The notes beneath the pieces are model-generated. The model ran no database searches. It was given only the letters and a program-made list of their open reading frames with translations, and was not told where the DNA came from. Both the position numbers and the translations under genes were made by a program. Shown piece by piece: positions 1-5,936 of a DNA stretch of 14,288 nt. Source of the DNA: an uncultured Clostridia bacterium (lineage in GTDB: Bacteria > Bacillota > Clostridia > Christensenellales > Aristaeellaceae); contig CAMKAE010000027.1 in the NCBI GenBank assembly GCA_946410395.1, positions 1 through 14,288 of the forward strand, in the 5' to 3' direction. Positions within the stretch are counted from its first letter, which is position 1. Every line of letters begins with the position of its first letter.

Positions 1-19
1 CTGTCATTCTTTACTCGTG

Positions 20-1075
20 TTACATATGCCTAAAAAAATCGATGTCTCTTGTCTGTTCGTATACAATCCTATCTAAGTGTTTTTGTATTTTAGTATTATC
101 AGCGCCGGCTTCTTTTAATTCGACAGAAGCGTGCCACCACAATGGACGTATACATTTATAAAGCAGAGGTGCGGCTTCCTTTTCCAGATCAGAAAATGAA
201 TATACCTTTTTTGCTATATCCAAAGCATGAAGCACACGTTTAAGAAAAGTATCATCTTCCTCCAATCTTTCGTAGGTTTCGGCAGTAGAAACATAAGGAG
301 CCTGACGAACTATATAGTTTATATAAACTTCTTTTCCGCCTATATTAAAATCATAAACGCCCTTGAAATTGCCGCCTTCATCCAGTAAAACATTGGTAGC
401 GTTTATATCAGCCTGGAACACTGATGTCGGTAACTTGTGATATATCTTTTCAAGTTCTTTTCTCGCTTCTAGCCAGCTGTTCCATATTCTATCGACCTGT
501 ACAGAAAAACTCTCTGGCAGTGTTTTAGCTATTGTATGCCACTTCTCTGCATCTTCTGTCGTTTCATCGCATTTGTCACCAGGATCAAATACATCAAACA
601 TGCAATAAGCAGACGGAAGATCCGTATAATCAAAATGACAGGACGCTACTTTAGCATCCATGATCATAGCGTCTTCCAAAAACGTATACCATCCGTCTTT
701 GACAAGCTTAATATCTGAATACTTGTCATTTAGCAGTTCTTCCGCAGATCTATATTTTGAAAACTCCTCGCCCCAGGCTATACAGTTTCGACCTTTATAC
801 AAAACGGTCGGAAATGTTCCATCCAAAGCGCGAATATACTGCGGGCAGTAATAACCAAGGTCACGGTACTCTTTAGCAATCCTTTCCCATAGGGCAAGAT
901 GTTTTTTGTCAGTAAATCCATTTGAGGAAAGTTTAACCACAATCTTTTCTTTTCCAAGATTCACGAGCAAGGTTTCTCTGAAGTCATCATCTCCATGACT
1001 GGTGTTTTTAGTTTCAATACTTTTGGGGATGCTTTTAGTAAATAATTCCACTACATCATTTATATCTATATCCAT
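20..1075 (-). CDS. Aminoglycoside-phosphotransferase-fold (APH/choline-kinase-like) protein
   Basis: This 351-residue soluble protein has the layout of the APH kinase-like family (Pfam APH type). The nucleotide-binding lobe has a beta-strand lysine in IVVKL (K48) and a following helix with E64 and E69. The catalytic loop reads QADINATNVLLD (residues 221-232) and the metal-binding loop is VYDFN, with D242. Family members usually have HxDxxxxN in the catalytic loop; here the His is Gln (Q221), while D223, N228 and D242 are kept, so phosphotransfer is still plausible. The substrate is unknown: family members phosphorylate aminoglycosides, choline, homoserine, sugars or other small molecules, and nothing here argues for antibiotic resistance. 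The ATG at 1075 has only a weak AAGAG-type site upstream. It lies 43 bp downstream of a Nudix gene on the same strand, probably in one transcript. Codons are AT-richer than in the right half of the window. Confidence 0.82.
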   Translation of the reverse strand: MDIDINDVVELFTKSIPKSIETKNTSHGDDDFRETLLVNLGKEKIVVKLSSNGFTDKKHLALWERIAKEYRDLGYYCPQYIRALDGTFPTVLYKGRNCIAWGEEFSKYRSAEELLNDKYSDIKLVKDGWYTFLEDAMIMDAKVASCHFDYTDLPSAYCMFDVFDPGDKCDETTEDAEKWHTIAKTLPESFSVQVDRIWNSWLEARKELEKIYHKLPTSVFQADINATNVLLDEGGNFKGVYDFNIGGKEVYINYIVRQAPYVSTAETYERLEEDDTFLKRVLHALDIAKKVYSFSDLEKEAAPLLYKCIRPLWWHASVELKEAGADNTKIQKHLDRIVYEQTRDIDFFRHM

Positions 1076-1118
1076 TTTTTGTACTCTTCATTCTACAGAT
1101 TTTTTTAAAAACTCCGGT

Positions 1119-1568
1119 TTACTTAATTGAGACCGACCAAACTTCGCTATTGACCAGGTACTGAAATTCTGTCAGGGCCGGATCGTTGATGACCCGCAGC
1201 AAGTCCTCAAAATCATCGACCGTGCTGATCTCCGACAAGCGGTTGCTCTCTACCCATTCCATCTGCCCCTCATCCGAGGAAACAACCGTTCCGGTATATT
1301 CGGTGGCTTTAAACAGAAGGACAACATATCTTCCGCCCTCAATAGGGAACTGCTTCACCCCTGCAAGTCGCGGATTCTTTATATCCAGCCCAGTTTCTTC
1401 TTTCATTTCACGAATCACTGCATCCACAAAAGATTCTCCCGGCTCCACATGACCGCCCGGTAGCGTATACCCCTGCCAATCATTTTTCGTTCTGTTTTGA
1501 AGGAGCAGCCTGCTCCCATCTGTGATGAGACACAGTACGGTCAGCTCGACATTTTCTGTTCTACTCAT
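1119..1568 (-). CDS. Nudix hydrolase, MutT/8-oxo-dGTP-diphosphatase-like
   Basis: This 149-residue cytoplasmic enzyme is a single Nudix domain. The Nudix box GX5EX7REUXEEXGU is complete at residues 39-61: G39, E45, R53-E54, E57-E58, G60. It is preceded by the typical LPGG lead-in at residues 36-39. Nudix enzymes cleave a nucleoside diphosphate linked to another group, using Mg2+ or Mn2+ held by the box glutamates. The WQGYTLPGGHVEPGES context resembles small MutT/MutX-like proteins annotated as 8-oxo-dGTP diphosphatases, but substrate cannot be assigned from the box alone. The ATG at 1568 has GAGGA about 6 nt upstream. The gene sits between another Nudix gene (81 bp upstream) and the APH-fold gene (43 bp downstream), all on the minus strand, and is probably cotranscribed with them. 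No truncation or frameshift is seen. Confidence 0.88.
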   Translation of the reverse strand: MSRTENVELTVLCLITDGSRLLLQNRTKNDWQGYTLPGGHVEPGESFVDAVIREMKEETGLDIKNPRLAGVKQFPIEGGRYVVLLFKATEYTGTVVSSDEGQMEWVESNRLSEISTVDDFEDLLRVINDPALTEFQYLVNSEVWSVSIK

Positions 1569-1649
1569 GTCAATTCCTCGCTTCTTTTTTCAGAGGGAAC
1601 GGTTCCAGGAAAAAAGCAAGCATATCATGGTTCACTACATCCCGAGTTG

Positions 1650-2120
1650 TCAGTTTATTTCTTCAATAAAATTGAGTATTCGCCGCGATGCAAGTTCATT
1701 TCCGGACATGTTTCTCAGTTCAGTGGCCGTAATCCATTTGAAATCAGTTGTCTCTCCTTCCTGTAATAAGATACTGCCTTTATCCGTATCGGATATACAA
1801 AGATACTCGACATATATTGATTGATGCCCGTAATGAAGCACACGGCCTATTTCGATCAGATTCTCAGAAGTGATCCCGGTTTCCTCATGAAGCTCTCTGC
1901 GGGCACAGGCCATAGGATCCTCACCTTGTAATGCAGAGCCGCCCGCTGTAGCCTCCCACATTCCACCGAGATGTTTCCTTTTATCCCGCTGCATTACAAG
2001 ATAACTGCCATCCGCATGTCTTACAATGATAGCACTCGTTGGGAAACCATTTTCTGACTTCTTCGTCCATATGGTTTTCATAAAGCTGCTTCGCGTCCTC
2101 AACTTTGAATTTCCGGACAA
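1650..2120 (-). CDS. Nudix hydrolase with a replaced 5' end (chimeric with a GNAT gene)
   Basis: The reading frame gives 156 residues. From about residue 28 it is a good Nudix domain: strand AIIVRHADGSYLVMQRDK, then the box at residues 61-83 with G61, E67, R75-E76, E79-E80 and G82. The wording KHLGGMWEATAGGSALQGE is typical of clostridial Nudix proteins of unknown substrate. The first ~28 residues do not look like a Nudix N-terminus: in another frame the same DNA encodes the start of a GNAT acetyltransferase (separate entry). The longest frame opens with TTG at 2120 and has no clear ribosome binding site. An internal ATG at 2081 also lacks a good one. The catalytic fold may be intact while translation signals were lost, so it may be poorly expressed or silent. 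It heads the minus-strand Nudix-Nudix-APH run. Confidence 0.68.
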   Translation of the reverse strand: MSGNSKLRTRSSFMKTIWTKKSENGFPTSAIIVRHADGSYLVMQRDKRKHLGGMWEATAGGSALQGEDPMACARRELHEETGITSENLIEIGRVLHYGHQSIYVEYLCISDTDKGSILLQEGETTDFKWITATELRNMSGNELASRRILNFIEEIN

Positions 2121-2145
2121 TCAGATGTTCTGTTTCAAACAGCAT
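1981..2145 (-). pseudogene. GNAT (RimJ/RimL-like) acetyltransferase, 5' fragment fused out of frame into the Nudix gene
   Basis: An ATG at 2145 with an AAGGTAG-type site upstream opens a 54-codon frame. The first ~37 residues (LFETEHLIVRKFKVEDAKQL, then YENHMDEEVRKWFPNE) have the N-terminal pattern of GNAT acetyltransferases of the RimJ/RimL type: TERLIIRKF, ED, and a WxPNE turn. After WFPNECY, near 2030-2035, similarity stops and the frame reads through Nudix DNA out of frame to a stop at 1981. The rest of the acetyltransferase, including the acetyl-CoA loop, is absent. I read this as the scar of a deletion joining the 5' part of a GNAT gene to a Nudix gene. The family call comes from memory of the pattern, not from a search. 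Confidence 0.62.
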
Positions 2146-2594
2146 ATCCACATCTACCTTTCATCGCGAAACGTGCAGTCGTCGCAGGGCAAATCCACCA
2201 TTCAGGCGATAGTTCATCGGGAATCGTCCTCGTTCCCTGTGATGTGAATCTTCTATCCTATCAATGATATCATGACGCACATACAAATACAAGCTTTTGT
2301 ATACATCGGAAGGCACGTTCACACAGATTACATAAAAAAGCCCTCCGATCTGCGGATGATGGGTCCACAGCGGAGGGCTGAATCATACAAATCTGTAGTT
2401 TTTTCTGATTCCGTTTTCCGTTATCAGTCTCTCAACCCCACAACCACCGGACATGGGGACGATGTGACCTTTTTCCGGAAAACTTTATCATTTCTTTATC
2501 AGAGCCACTTTGGAGATAGCTGAAAGCGTTGTGGCATAAGGGCTTTTGCCATTCCGGCACTCATTCCCACTCGCTTATTGCAACTTGCTACATA
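2146..2594. other. Gene-poor stretch holding a minus-strand terminator and short open frames
   Basis: I find no convincing full-length gene here. On the minus strand a frame with several possible starts runs from about 2350 to a stop near 2163, just upstream of the GNAT fragment. It has no recognisable domain and crosses the terminator at 2334-2379, so I do not call it. A 23-codon minus-strand frame (2383-2454) ends right at the terminator and is also unconvincing. The remaining sequence is AT-rich. This looks like decayed intergenic or former mobile-element DNA. Confidence 0.4.
2334..2379 (-). terminator. Strong rho-independent terminator, minus strand
   Basis: Arms AGCCCTCCG (2339-2347) and CGGAGGGCT (2371-2379) pair perfectly over 9 bp around a 23-nt loop. 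On the minus strand the stem is followed directly by a run of T residues (complement of the A run at 2334-2339). It would stop transcripts coming from the right, such as the small frame at 2595-2762, before the GNAT/Nudix genes. On the plus strand there is no U-tract. Confidence 0.8.
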
Positions 2595-2762
2595 CTATAT
2601 ATTGTGCCTGCTCTTCCACAACCTATACCAGATATCTGCACATTCTACGCATTCTACCCAGCTTTCAAAGTTTTTGGACCCAATTTGGGCCCACTGTGCT
2701 GAGGCATTGAGCATATCGGCCTCAACCTTCCAGCCCATCTCTTTGGCCGTCTTCGGTTGCAT
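2595..2762 (-). CDS. Possible small hypothetical protein (55 aa), perhaps a gene remnant
   Basis: A 56-codon frame starts with ATG at 2762 and ends with TAG. The peptide begins MQPKTAKEMGWKVEADM and ends near YRLWKSRHNI. It is rich in Trp and acidic residues (WAQIG, FESWVECVECADIWY) and reads like a natural amphipathic helical protein rather than random translation. The frame stays open upstream for about 20 more codons (SDTAFAANYDESSVI) without an obvious start, so the ATG may not be the true N-terminus and the piece may be the 3' part of a larger broken gene. No good ribosome binding site precedes the ATG. A strong minus-strand terminator lies ~215 bp downstream. I do not recognise the family. 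Confidence 0.33.
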   Translation of the reverse strand: MQPKTAKEMGWKVEADMLNASAQWAQIGSKNFESWVECVECADIWYRLWKSRHNI

Positions 2763-2894
2763 TATGACAGATGATTCATCATAATTGGCAGCGAAGGCTG
2801 TATCCGAACAAAAGCGCAGGCTTCGTCAAAAGGGGTCGGAACCCCCGTGCGGCACCCGGTATCATCCACGCCCGGATTGATAACGAACTTAATA

Positions 2895-2923
2895 TTGATA
2901 TAACAATCCGAATAAGGTATAAT
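2895..2923 (+). promoter_or_regulatory. Near-consensus sigma-A promoter for the HTH gene
   Basis: TTGATA (2895-2900) and TATAAT (2918-2923) are separated by exactly 17 bp: five of six matches at -35 and six of six at -10. Transcription would start near 2930, giving a ~23-nt leader with GGAGG at 2941-2945, 7 nt before the ATG at 2953. It is the strongest promoter match I see in the window. Confidence 0.72.
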
Positions 2924-2952
2924 TACGGCTGTAAACTTGTGGAGGAATGTTC

Positions 2953-3228
2953 ATGGGACGCAGGGCTGCTGTGGTGATGCCGCAAACGCAGAGGCTGCCG
3001 GGCGAGATGGGAGAACAGATTCGGCCGGCCAGGCTGCGCCGTCACCTGCCATCGGAACCGGTTGCGGAGCGGGCAGGCATATCCAGGCAAACCGTGACTG
3101 CGGTTGAAAAAGGCAGCGATGCCCGCCATAGCCGGCACGACACGGATGGCCCCGGCCTTTGCTCTGTGCGAACAAACGAGATGTTTAGCCGGAGAAGCGC
3201 ATGGTATGAAAGGTCGGTGCGCAAATGA
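2953..3228 (+). pseudogene. HipB-like XRE-family helix-turn-helix regulator, probably frameshifted
   Basis: The ATG at 2953 is preferred over 2947 because GGAGG (2941-2945) is 7 nt from it. Residues 1-55 follow the pattern of small HipB/XRE regulators: a basic start (MGRRAAVVMP), EMGEQIRPARLRR, then the helix-turn-helix VAERAGISRQTVTAVEKGS at about residues 37-55. After EKGS such proteins usually continue PSVAIGxYAxVLxAL. Here the zero frame turns into low-complexity basic and polar sequence. A +1 frame from 3119 reads PAIAGTTRMAPAFALCEQ before stopping at 3241, which looks like the displaced continuation. I therefore read a DNA-binding repressor or antitoxin gene broken around 3110-3120, possibly with more than one indel. 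No intact HipA-like partner follows. A short functional DNA-binding peptide cannot be excluded. Confidence 0.6.
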
Positions 3229-3246
3229 AAATCCCGATTGACGCCG

Positions 3247-3369
3247 ATGGGCCTGCCCGAGTGTGTGTATCGGCGCTGGGGCTTCGGCGCATGCCACGGT
3301 AATCACCGGCCGGACAGAGATGCCCGGCTGGAAACCAAAGACGACCCATTTGAGGGAGGCGCACCATGA
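3247..3369 (+). CDS. Tiny ORF (40 aa) overlapping the next one
   Basis: ATG at 3247 opens a 40-codon frame, beginning MGLPECVYRRWGFGACHG, whose TGA overlaps the ATG of the next small ORF in an ATGA junction (3366-3369). There is no clear ribosome binding site and no recognisable domain. It could be the 3' remnant of a gene that once followed the HTH gene. The neat coupling to the next ORF is the main reason to list it. Confidence 0.22.
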   Translation: MGLPECVYRRWGFGACHGNHRPDRDARLETKDDPFEGGAP

Positions 3370-3584
3370 GCGAACGGAAAACGGAACAGCGGGAAAGGGA
3401 ATGGGCGGATGCCATTCCGGACGAAGAAAACACGCTTCCGGAGCCCTATGAGGAAACCTACCGGGACGGCAGCGCGAAGCACGAGTGCTGGGACGACCGG
3501 GAAAGAAATAGACAGCGTTCGGTGCGGCGGCGCGGGAACGGTTTTCATGACGCAATCAACCCGTCGAATGACCGGGATGATTGA
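3366..3584 (+). CDS. Small hydrophilic hypothetical protein (72 aa)
   Basis: The ATG at 3366 has GGGAGG about 8 nt upstream, a good ribosome binding site. The 72-residue product is very hydrophilic and charged (starts MSERKTEQREREWADAIPDE, later ETYRDGSAKHECWDDRERNR) with no membrane segment, signal peptide or known motif. It would be a cytoplasmic, probably partly disordered protein. It overlaps the preceding tiny ORF by 4 nt and lies ~100 bp before the ADP-ribosylglycohydrolase gene on the same strand. I do not recognise it. It might be a real small accessory protein or a fragment from the decayed segment. Confidence 0.35.
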   Translation: MSERKTEQREREWADAIPDEENTLPEPYEETYRDGSAKHECWDDRERNRQRSVRRRGNGFHDAINPSNDRDD

Positions 3585-3646
3585 GCGAAAGCCGGGAAGA
3601 CGGCGGTTATTTGTCGCCTGCCGGGCGACCACGCCCCTCTGTTCTC

Positions 3647-3655
3647 TGATAGAAT
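3647..3655 (+). promoter_or_regulatory. Candidate extended -10 promoter for the ADP-ribosylglycohydrolase gene
   Basis: TG-A-TAGAAT (TAGAAT at 3650-3655) is an extended -10 with one mismatch to TATAAT. No convincing -35 is found at 16-18 bp spacing. Initiation near 3662 would give a ~26-nt leader containing AAAGGAGG. A short hairpin (GTCGCC/GGCGAC, about 3613-3629) lies just upstream. Confidence 0.33.
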
Positions 3656-3687
3656 GAGACCATCACCTGCGAAAGGAGGTCCTGAAG

Positions 3688-4482
3688 ATGTTGGGAGCAA
3701 TGCTGGGTGATATGATCGGTGCCCCGTATGAGTTTGACCGGGGCAAGAAGACGAAGGTGTTTCCGCTCTTCGGCCGGTATTCGGAGTATACGGATGATTC
3801 CGTGATGACGGTGGCCGTGGCGGACGCGCTGATGGACAGCATGGGGCAGAGCGATGACGAGATTCGCGCGGCGCTGGTGGCTTCCATGCGAAAGTGGGGG
3901 AGGCGCTATCGCAACGCCGGTTACGGCGGCAGATTCGTCGGCTGGCTTGCGTCCGATGATCCCCGGCCGTACGGGAGCTTCGGCAACGGCTCCGCGATGC
4001 GGGTATCCGCCGCGGGCTGGCTCTGTGACACGCTGGAGGAGACCCGGCATATGGCGCGCCTGACCGCCGAGGTCACCCACAATCATCCGGAGGGGATCAA
4101 GGGTGCGGAGGCGACGGCCTGCGCGATCTTCCTGGCCCGGACGGGCAGCGGCAAGGAGGCGATCCGGGCGTACGTGACCCGCGAATTCGGCTACGACCTG
4201 ACCCGCACCTGCGATGAGATCCGTCCGACGTATCGCCACGTGGAAACGTGCCAGAAGACCGTCCCGGAGGCGGTGACGGCCTTCCTGGAGGGCAGCGATT
4301 TCGAGGATGTCATCCGCACGGCGGTCTCCCTCGGCGGCGACTGCGACACCCTGACCTGCATCGCGGGCAGCATCGCGGAAGCCTTCTACGGGATTCCCGA
4401 TGAGATCGCGGCCGAAGGCCGGAAGCGCCTGCCCGCTGACATGCTGGCGGTGTTGGACCGGTTCGGGACCATGCGGAAGTGA
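3688..4482 (+). CDS. ADP-ribosylglycohydrolase family protein (DraG-like)
   Basis: This 264-residue cytoplasmic hydrolase removes ADP-ribose from modified targets or related ADP-ribose compounds using a two-metal Mg2+/Mn2+ site. The family hallmarks are all present: the N-terminal GDMIGAPYEF (residues 7-16), TDDS at 35-38 (metal ligands), GSFGNGSAMRV at ~96-106, HNHPEG at 131-136, and LGGDCDT at 215-221 with the D-x-D-T ligands. The catalytic site looks intact and the length is normal for small bacterial members. The ATG at 3688 is supported by AAAGGAGG about 9 nt upstream. No ADP-ribosyltransferase or nitrogenase gene is in the window, so the target is unknown: it may reverse endogenous or toxin-derived ADP-ribosylation. 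It is transcribed alone, convergent with the sugar transporter operon whose last gene ends at 4802. Confidence 0.92.
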   Translation: MLGAMLGDMIGAPYEFDRGKKTKVFPLFGRYSEYTDDSVMTVAVADALMDSMGQSDDEIRAALVASMRKWGRRYRNAGYGGRFVGWLASDDPRPYGSFGNGSAMRVSAAGWLCDTLEETRHMARLTAEVTHNHPEGIKGAEATACAIFLARTGSGKEAIRAYVTREFGYDLTRTCDEIRPTYRHVETCQKTVPEAVTAFLEGSDFEDVIRTAVSLGGDCDTLTCIAGSIAEAFYGIPDEIAAEGRKRLPADMLAVLDRFGTMRK

Positions 4483-4556
4483 GCCGCAGTCGCCAACATA
4501 ACCGAATCCAAAGGCAAAGCATATTGAAACCATTGTGCTTCTGTGGCAAAATGAAA

Positions 4557-4579
4557 GCGGAAGGGGGCTGCCCTTCCGC
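4557..4579 (-). terminator. Hairpin, possible terminator
   Basis: GCGGAAGGG (4557-4565) and CCCTTCCGC (4571-4579) pair perfectly around a 5-nt loop. On the minus strand it is followed by CTTTCATTTTG, a broken T-rich tract, so it may be a backup terminator for the minus-strand transporter operon. On the plus strand it lies 75 bp after the ADP-ribosylglycohydrolase stop but has no U-tract. Confidence 0.45.
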
Positions 4580-4650
4580 GAACACCAAGGGTTTCAGAGA
4601 GGACAACAAGCACATTAACGCCTGCACATTATGCAAAAAAAATGGCAAGT

Positions 4651-4722
4651 ATACAAAAATGATATGCTCCCCCTGAAGCAGACACTGGAAAAACACAAAC
4701 CGGTGTTCTTCAGGGGGAGCAT
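4651..4722 (-). terminator. Long inverted repeat, candidate terminator of the transporter operon
   Basis: ATGCTCCCCCTGAAG (4664-4678) and CTTCAGGGGGAGCAT (4708-4722) are perfect 15-bp arms, and the inner ACACTGG/CCGGTGT segments extend the stem with one wobble. Read on the minus strand, it lies ~80 bp after the YjfF-like stop and is followed by ATCATTTTTG, a moderate T tract. The same hairpin may belong to the end of the insertion-sequence remnant just to its right, so its origin and its present use could differ. Confidence 0.48.
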
Positions 4723-4760
4723 TTATGTCAAGGAAAGCGAAGTACACAGCAGAGGCGTAG
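4664..4760 (+). mobile_element. Probable left-end scar of an IS3-family element
   Basis: An ATG at 4725 opens the frame MSRKAKYTAEA and stops at 4760. MSRKAKYT followed by EQK is a common start of IS3-family OrfA proteins, and here the match is lost after the eighth or ninth residue. The long inverted repeat at 4664-4722 sits directly before it, where an IS end or leader hairpin would be. No OrfB, DDE domain or right end is present. The identification rests on a short peptide and is tentative. Confidence 0.36.
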
Positions 4761-4801
4761 GTACGAGCTGCAGAACGATACCCGCAAGGTGAAGCCGGCG
4801 C

Positions 4802-5935
4802 TTATCCGCTCACCGTTTCCTCGCGCTCGCTCTTGCGGACGCGCAGGGTGCTGCGGAAGCGGAGCACCACGCTCTGCAGGACGATGAAGAAGCACAGCAC
4901 CGCGCCGTTGAAGATCTGCTGCCACCAGGCCTTGCTGAGCCACTCAAAGCCCTTGAGGGCACTTGCGTCGGTGACGATGGGCTTGATGAGGGCGAGGATC
5001 AGGACGCCGAAGAGGGTGCCGACCACATTGCCGACGCCGCCGGTCAGCAGCGTGCCGCCGATGATCGAGGAGGCGATGGCCTGCATCTCCGCCGCGCTGG
5101 CGCCGCCGATGTTGCCGCTCTTGTTGTGCCAGAGGTAGACAAACCCGGCGATGCCGGCCAGCAGGCCGCTGATCAGGTGGGCCAGGAAGCGGGTCCGCCG
5201 GACGTTGACGCCCAGCATCAGCGCGCTCTGCCGGTTGCCGCCCACGGCGTAGAAGTTCCGGCCCAGCTTGCTCTTGTGCAGCAGGATCGCCACCGCGACG
5301 ACTGTCAGCAGCGCCGCGATGATCACGAACTCGAAGTGGGCGGGGACATGCGTGACGGTATGCCGGATCTTATTGACCTCGTCGTAGCCGAGCCAGGGGA
5401 TGTCGATTCGCTTGCTCAGGATCTCCAGGACGGGCGAGCCGGTGAGCAGCTGCTTGTTCTCGCCGCTGAGCATGGTGGTCATGCCGCGGGCCAGGAACAT
5501 GCCGGCCAGGGTCACGATGAAGGGCTGGATGTCCAGATAGGCCACCAGGGCGCCGTGGAGCGCGCCGAAGGCCAGACCGATGGCGACGGAGATCACCACC
5601 AGCATCGCGATCCGCAGCCCCGGCGCCATCCCGGGGATCGGCAGCAGCTCATCCCGCAGGAACAGCGCGCCGAACATGGCGATCAGGCCGACGATGCCGC
5701 CGACGGAGATGTCGATGCTGCCGGTGATCATGACGATGGACAGGCCGCAGCCGATGATGATCAGGTAGGCGTTGTCGTTGAGAATGTCGAAGACCCGGGA
5801 AGGCCGCTTGAAGCCGGCACCGAGGAAGAGGAGGGAGAGGATGTACAGCAGGACAAAGAAGCCGATGGCCACCAACATCAGGAGGGTGGAATTCGAGAGG
5901 GGCTCCCTGCGGCTCCTGGTTGCTTTCACCGTCAT
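4802..5935 (-). CDS. yjfF: CUT2 sugar ABC transporter permease, YjfF-like
   Basis: This 377-residue integral membrane protein is one of two permeases that form the import channel. The ATG at 5935 is chosen over an upstream ATG at 5998 because it follows the previous stop by 1 nt and avoids a long overlap. From TM1 (STLLMLVAIGFFVLLYILSL) the order of hydrophobic segments and conserved loops follows the BPD_transp_2 family: NAYLIIIGCGLSIVMITGSIDISVGG, IQPFIVTLAGMFLARG, and AIASSIIGGTLLTGGVGNVV, the family loop thought to touch the ATPase. These phrases match E. coli YjfF, as remembered, better than RbsC or YtfT. It is the last gene of the operon. The C-terminus is short and charged (RVRKSEREETVSG). 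The gene is intact. Confidence 0.88.
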   Translation of the reverse strand: MTVKATRSRREPLSNSTLLMLVAIGFFVLLYILSLLFLGAGFKRPSRVFDILNDNAYLIIIGCGLSIVMITGSIDISVGGIVGLIAMFGALFLRDELLPIPGMAPGLRIAMLVVISVAIGLAFGALHGALVAYLDIQPFIVTLAGMFLARGMTTMLSGENKQLLTGSPVLEILSKRIDIPWLGYDEVNKIRHTVTHVPAHFEFVIIAALLTVVAVAILLHKSKLGRNFYAVGGNRQSALMLGVNVRRTRFLAHLISGLLAGIAGFVYLWHNKSGNIGGASAAEMQAIASSIIGGTLLTGGVGNVVGTLFGVLILALIKPIVTDASALKGFEWLSKAWWQQIFNGAVLCFFIVLQSVVLRFRSTLRVRKSEREETVSG

Positions 5936-5936
5936 G

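Larger units (their letters stand above)
4483..4801. other. Convergent intergenic region with two hairpins and an insertion-sequence scar
   Basis: The space lies between the ADP-ribosylglycohydrolase gene (plus) and the permease gene (minus). It contains a compact hairpin at 4557-4579, a long inverted repeat at 4664-4722, and an 11-codon start of a probable IS3 OrfA. No complete gene is seen. Base composition is lower in G+C than on either side. Confidence 0.6.

Noticed and set aside
2334..2460. T-box or other riboswitch leader ending in the 2334-2379 terminator
   Set aside because: No T-box core (AGGGTGG) or other conserved riboswitch motif is seen, and no suitable downstream biosynthetic gene follows.
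2923..3632. Minus-strand frames of 109 and 210 codons over the decayed HTH segment
   Set aside because: Pro/Arg/Ser-rich translations without motifs, lying opposite a recognisable helix-turn-helix with its own promoter and ribosome binding site.
3607..4533. Minus-strand 308-codon frame opposite the ADP-ribosylglycohydrolase gene
   Set aside because: The plus-strand gene has every family motif and a strong ribosome binding site; the antisense frame has none.
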